64,000 nt of DNA, from NCBI RefSeq assembly GCF_017308015.1, contig NZ_JAFKFW010000009.1, forward strand, positions 1-64,000. Direction: 5' to 3'. Position 1 is the first letter of the stretch, and each line of letters starts with the position of its first letter. Origin of the DNA: Allobosea sp. (GTDB lineage: Bacteria; Pseudomonadota; Alphaproteobacteria; Rhizobiales; Beijerinckiaceae). The notes under the pieces are model-generated. The model was not told the origin of the DNA, did not search any database, and saw only the letters and a list, made by a program, of their open reading frames with translations. A program made the position numbers and the translations under genes. Shown here piece by piece: positions 62,597 to 64,000 of this stretch.

Positions 62597-64000
62597 ATGG
62601 CCGTTTCTGACAACAAGGCGTTCTCGCCGGCGTATTACTATCAGGATGCGGAACTTGTGGCGGTGCCACGGCTGGCCGAGGGGCAATGGTACGCGCCCGA
62701 CGAGCGGATGCGCGTGCCCGACGGCGTCCGCGTCGATGAGGGAGACCTGGACGCGGTGATGCACAGGCGCCTGCCCTGGACAGGAGAGGTCTGGGTCACG
62801 GCGGGCAAGCCAGGAACTGGCAAGCCTTCCGCCAGGGACATCGTCTTTTCGGTTCCGAAGACCGTCAGCCTGCTCTGGGCCCTGGGGAATGCCGATACGC
62901 AGGCGCGCATCGAGCTGGCGCAGGATCGTGCCGTCAAACAAGCGATGGACCTGTTCTTCCGCCACGTCGTCGTCGAACGTTTCGGCAATTCGAAAAAGGA
63001 GCAGATCCGCCCGGCGGTCTCTTTTTGTGCGCTGTTCATGCATGGCACCGCGCGCAACGTCAAAGGCGAAGGCCGCGGGCATCCGGACCCAAACCTACAC
63101 ACACACGCGATCGTTCCCGACATCGTCCGCTCGCAGGATGGCCAGCTCAAGCTCCTTTATGATCGCAAGCTACGCTATTGGAAGCTCGCCCTGTCGGCTT
63201 GGCACTTTTCGGCATTGGCCTACGAGCTGCGCGACGCCGGGTTCGACATCGAGCGGGTCGAGAACGATGGCCGTTTCCGGGTCGCCGGCGTTCCCGGCGA
63301 GGCCACGCGCCGGTTCAGCAAGCGCACAGCCGCAGCCCGGGACTTCATGAACCGGGGCACGGCGCGGCTTCGCTCCGGCTTGACCGAGAGATTCGCGCTG
63401 TCGCTGACCCGGGGAGCGTGCGAAGCGAAGCAGCTCGGCGAGCTACGCCAGGCCTGGAGGGACGAGGCCCAGGCGGCCGGGATCGACCTGTCCGAAGTCG
63501 AGGCCAAGATCCTGGGTAAGAACGCGAGGCCCCGAAACGCGACGCCGCAGCGGCGCGAGAAAACGGTTGTCCGGGCGATCGCGCGCGCGACCGAGCATGA
63601 GGCCGTCTTCGGCCACCAGCGGATCGCCCAGGTCCTCGCGTCGCAGTTCGTAGTCGACGGCGTCCACGACAGGCCGGATATCGACCTGCTGGACCATGTC
63701 ACGGAAGCTTCCTCACAGTTGCAGCGGGTCACCACCCTGCTCAGGTACGGCCTTCCACAGTGGACGACCGTGTCGATGCTGGCACTGGAAGCCGAGGGCT
63801 TCGAGCTGGCCCTGACCCTTTCGCAAACGCCCTTTGCCTCCGCGCCTGCGATCACGGCCATGATCGAGGAAGCGCCCGGACCGCTCGCCGATGAACAGAT
63901 CAAGGCCGCGAAGACGGCCTGCTCGAGCGCCCGCCTCGTCCTCATCCACGGCGCGCCGGGAACGGGGAAGACGACCTTGCTGAAGCCCGTCGTCGCCGCC
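62597..64000 (+). CDS. MobF/TrwC-type conjugative relaxase-helicase, partial
   Basis: 468 residues visible, open at the right edge. N-terminal tyrosines in SPAYYYQDAE (residues 10-17), FSVPKTVSLLWALG, and the metal triad in HPDPNLHTHAIV (His162, His168, His170) identify a TrwC/TraI relaxase, which nicks oriT and pilots the strand. The helicase domain begins with Walker A GAPGTGKTT near residue 453. Ribosome binding site GGAGCGGGGG. No lesions in the visible part, so the transfer function of this element may be intact. Confidence 0.93.
   Translation, partial: MAVSDNKAFSPAYYYQDAELVAVPRLAEGQWYAPDERMRVPDGVRVDEGDLDAVMHRRLPWTGEVWVTAGKPGTGKPSARDIVFSVPKTVSLLWALGNADTQARIELAQDRAVKQAMDLFFRHVVVERFGNSKKEQIRPAVSFCALFMHGTARNVKGEGRGHPDPNLHTHAIVPDIVRSQDGQLKLLYDRKLRYWKLALSAWHFSALAYELRDAGFDIERVENDGRFRVAGVPGEATRRFSKRTAAARDFMNRGTARLRSGLTERFALSLTRGACEAKQLGELRQAWRDEAQAAGIDLSEVEAKILGKNARPRNATPQRREKTVVRAIARATEHEAVFGHQRIAQVLASQFVVDGVHDRPDIDLLDHVTEASSQLQRVTTLLRYGLPQWTTVSMLALEAEGFELALTLSQTPFASAPAITAMIEEAPGPLADEQIKAAKTACSSARLVLIHGAPGTGKTTLLKPVVAA

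Noticed and set aside
62522..63082. Minus-strand frames over the MobF gene start
   Set aside because: Shadows of the relaxase; codon composition and motifs support only the + strand.

Overview
The window reads as DNA of a GC-rich alphaproteobacterium, most likely Hyphomicrobiales (a Bosea- or Methylobacterium-like lineage; inferred from the usg gene, the DUF982 gene, groESL under a CIRCE element and the ECF/ChrR cassette, not from a search). It falls into a chromosomal left part (1-26.3 kb) and a mobile or decayed accessory right part (26.3-64 kb).

Left part. 1-3 kb: groES-groEL behind a CIRCE operator, then usg and a DUF982 gene. 3.1-8.1 kb: a dabB-dabA inorganic-carbon uptake pair with a divergent NhaR-type LysR regulator. 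8.2-26.3 kb: a photo-oxidative stress region built around an ECF sigma factor and a ChrR-type anti-sigma factor. Its genes encode a classical photolyase, a frameshifted iron-sulfur photolyase with its DUF2256 partner, GTP cyclohydrolase II, an SDR, a lipoprotein hydrolase, DUF2177, DUF1295 and DUF2147 proteins, two cyclopropane-fatty-acid-synthase-like methyltransferases, a FAD amine oxidase and DUF1365. I found six sites with an ECF11-like pattern (TGAtCC or AAATCC, exactly 16 bases, CGTAtt-like), each upstream of a gene or operon of this region, plus a weaker seventh before trpB. Three of them put the ATG only 6-7 bases behind the -10 box, which predicts leaderless mRNAs. The anti-sigma factor has lost the two cysteines of its usual HxxxCxxC zinc site. 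An IS5-like element sits between the ribA and trpB promoters.

Right part. 26.3-31.1 kb: a deletion scar joining an anti-sigma-K fragment to a DUF4394 fragment, an IS21-like element, and a truncated integrase with an in-frame amber codon. 31.1-39.9 kb: a nine-gene minus-strand cluster (hypothetical, AAA+ ATPase, four related helical proteins of unknown function, XRE regulator, ExoI-like exonuclease, hypothetical) with a terminator-like hairpin in nearly every gap. 40.2-43.5 kb: a broken acyl-CoA dehydrogenase gene, a REP-like inverted repeat, four tiny genes and an ATP-dependent DNA ligase. 43.5-45.6 kb: a MobA/MobL relaxase remnant with two in-frame stops.

45.6-62.2 kb is an unfamiliar element. 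It has two antirepressor-like paralogues, each with a long palindrome inside the coding sequence at the same protein position; a noncoding block with four hairpins that share the loop GTTGTA but have different, compensated stems, next to five 17-bp iterons; a structured intergenic module present four times; two pairs of a small protein and a nucleotidyltransferase-fold protein that look like toxin-antitoxin loci; a DUF29 gene; and a tightly overlapping operon of small unknown proteins, some apparently related. The window ends inside a MobF/TrwC-type relaxase-helicase gene (62.6 kb onward). No rRNA, tRNA or CRISPR array was recognised.
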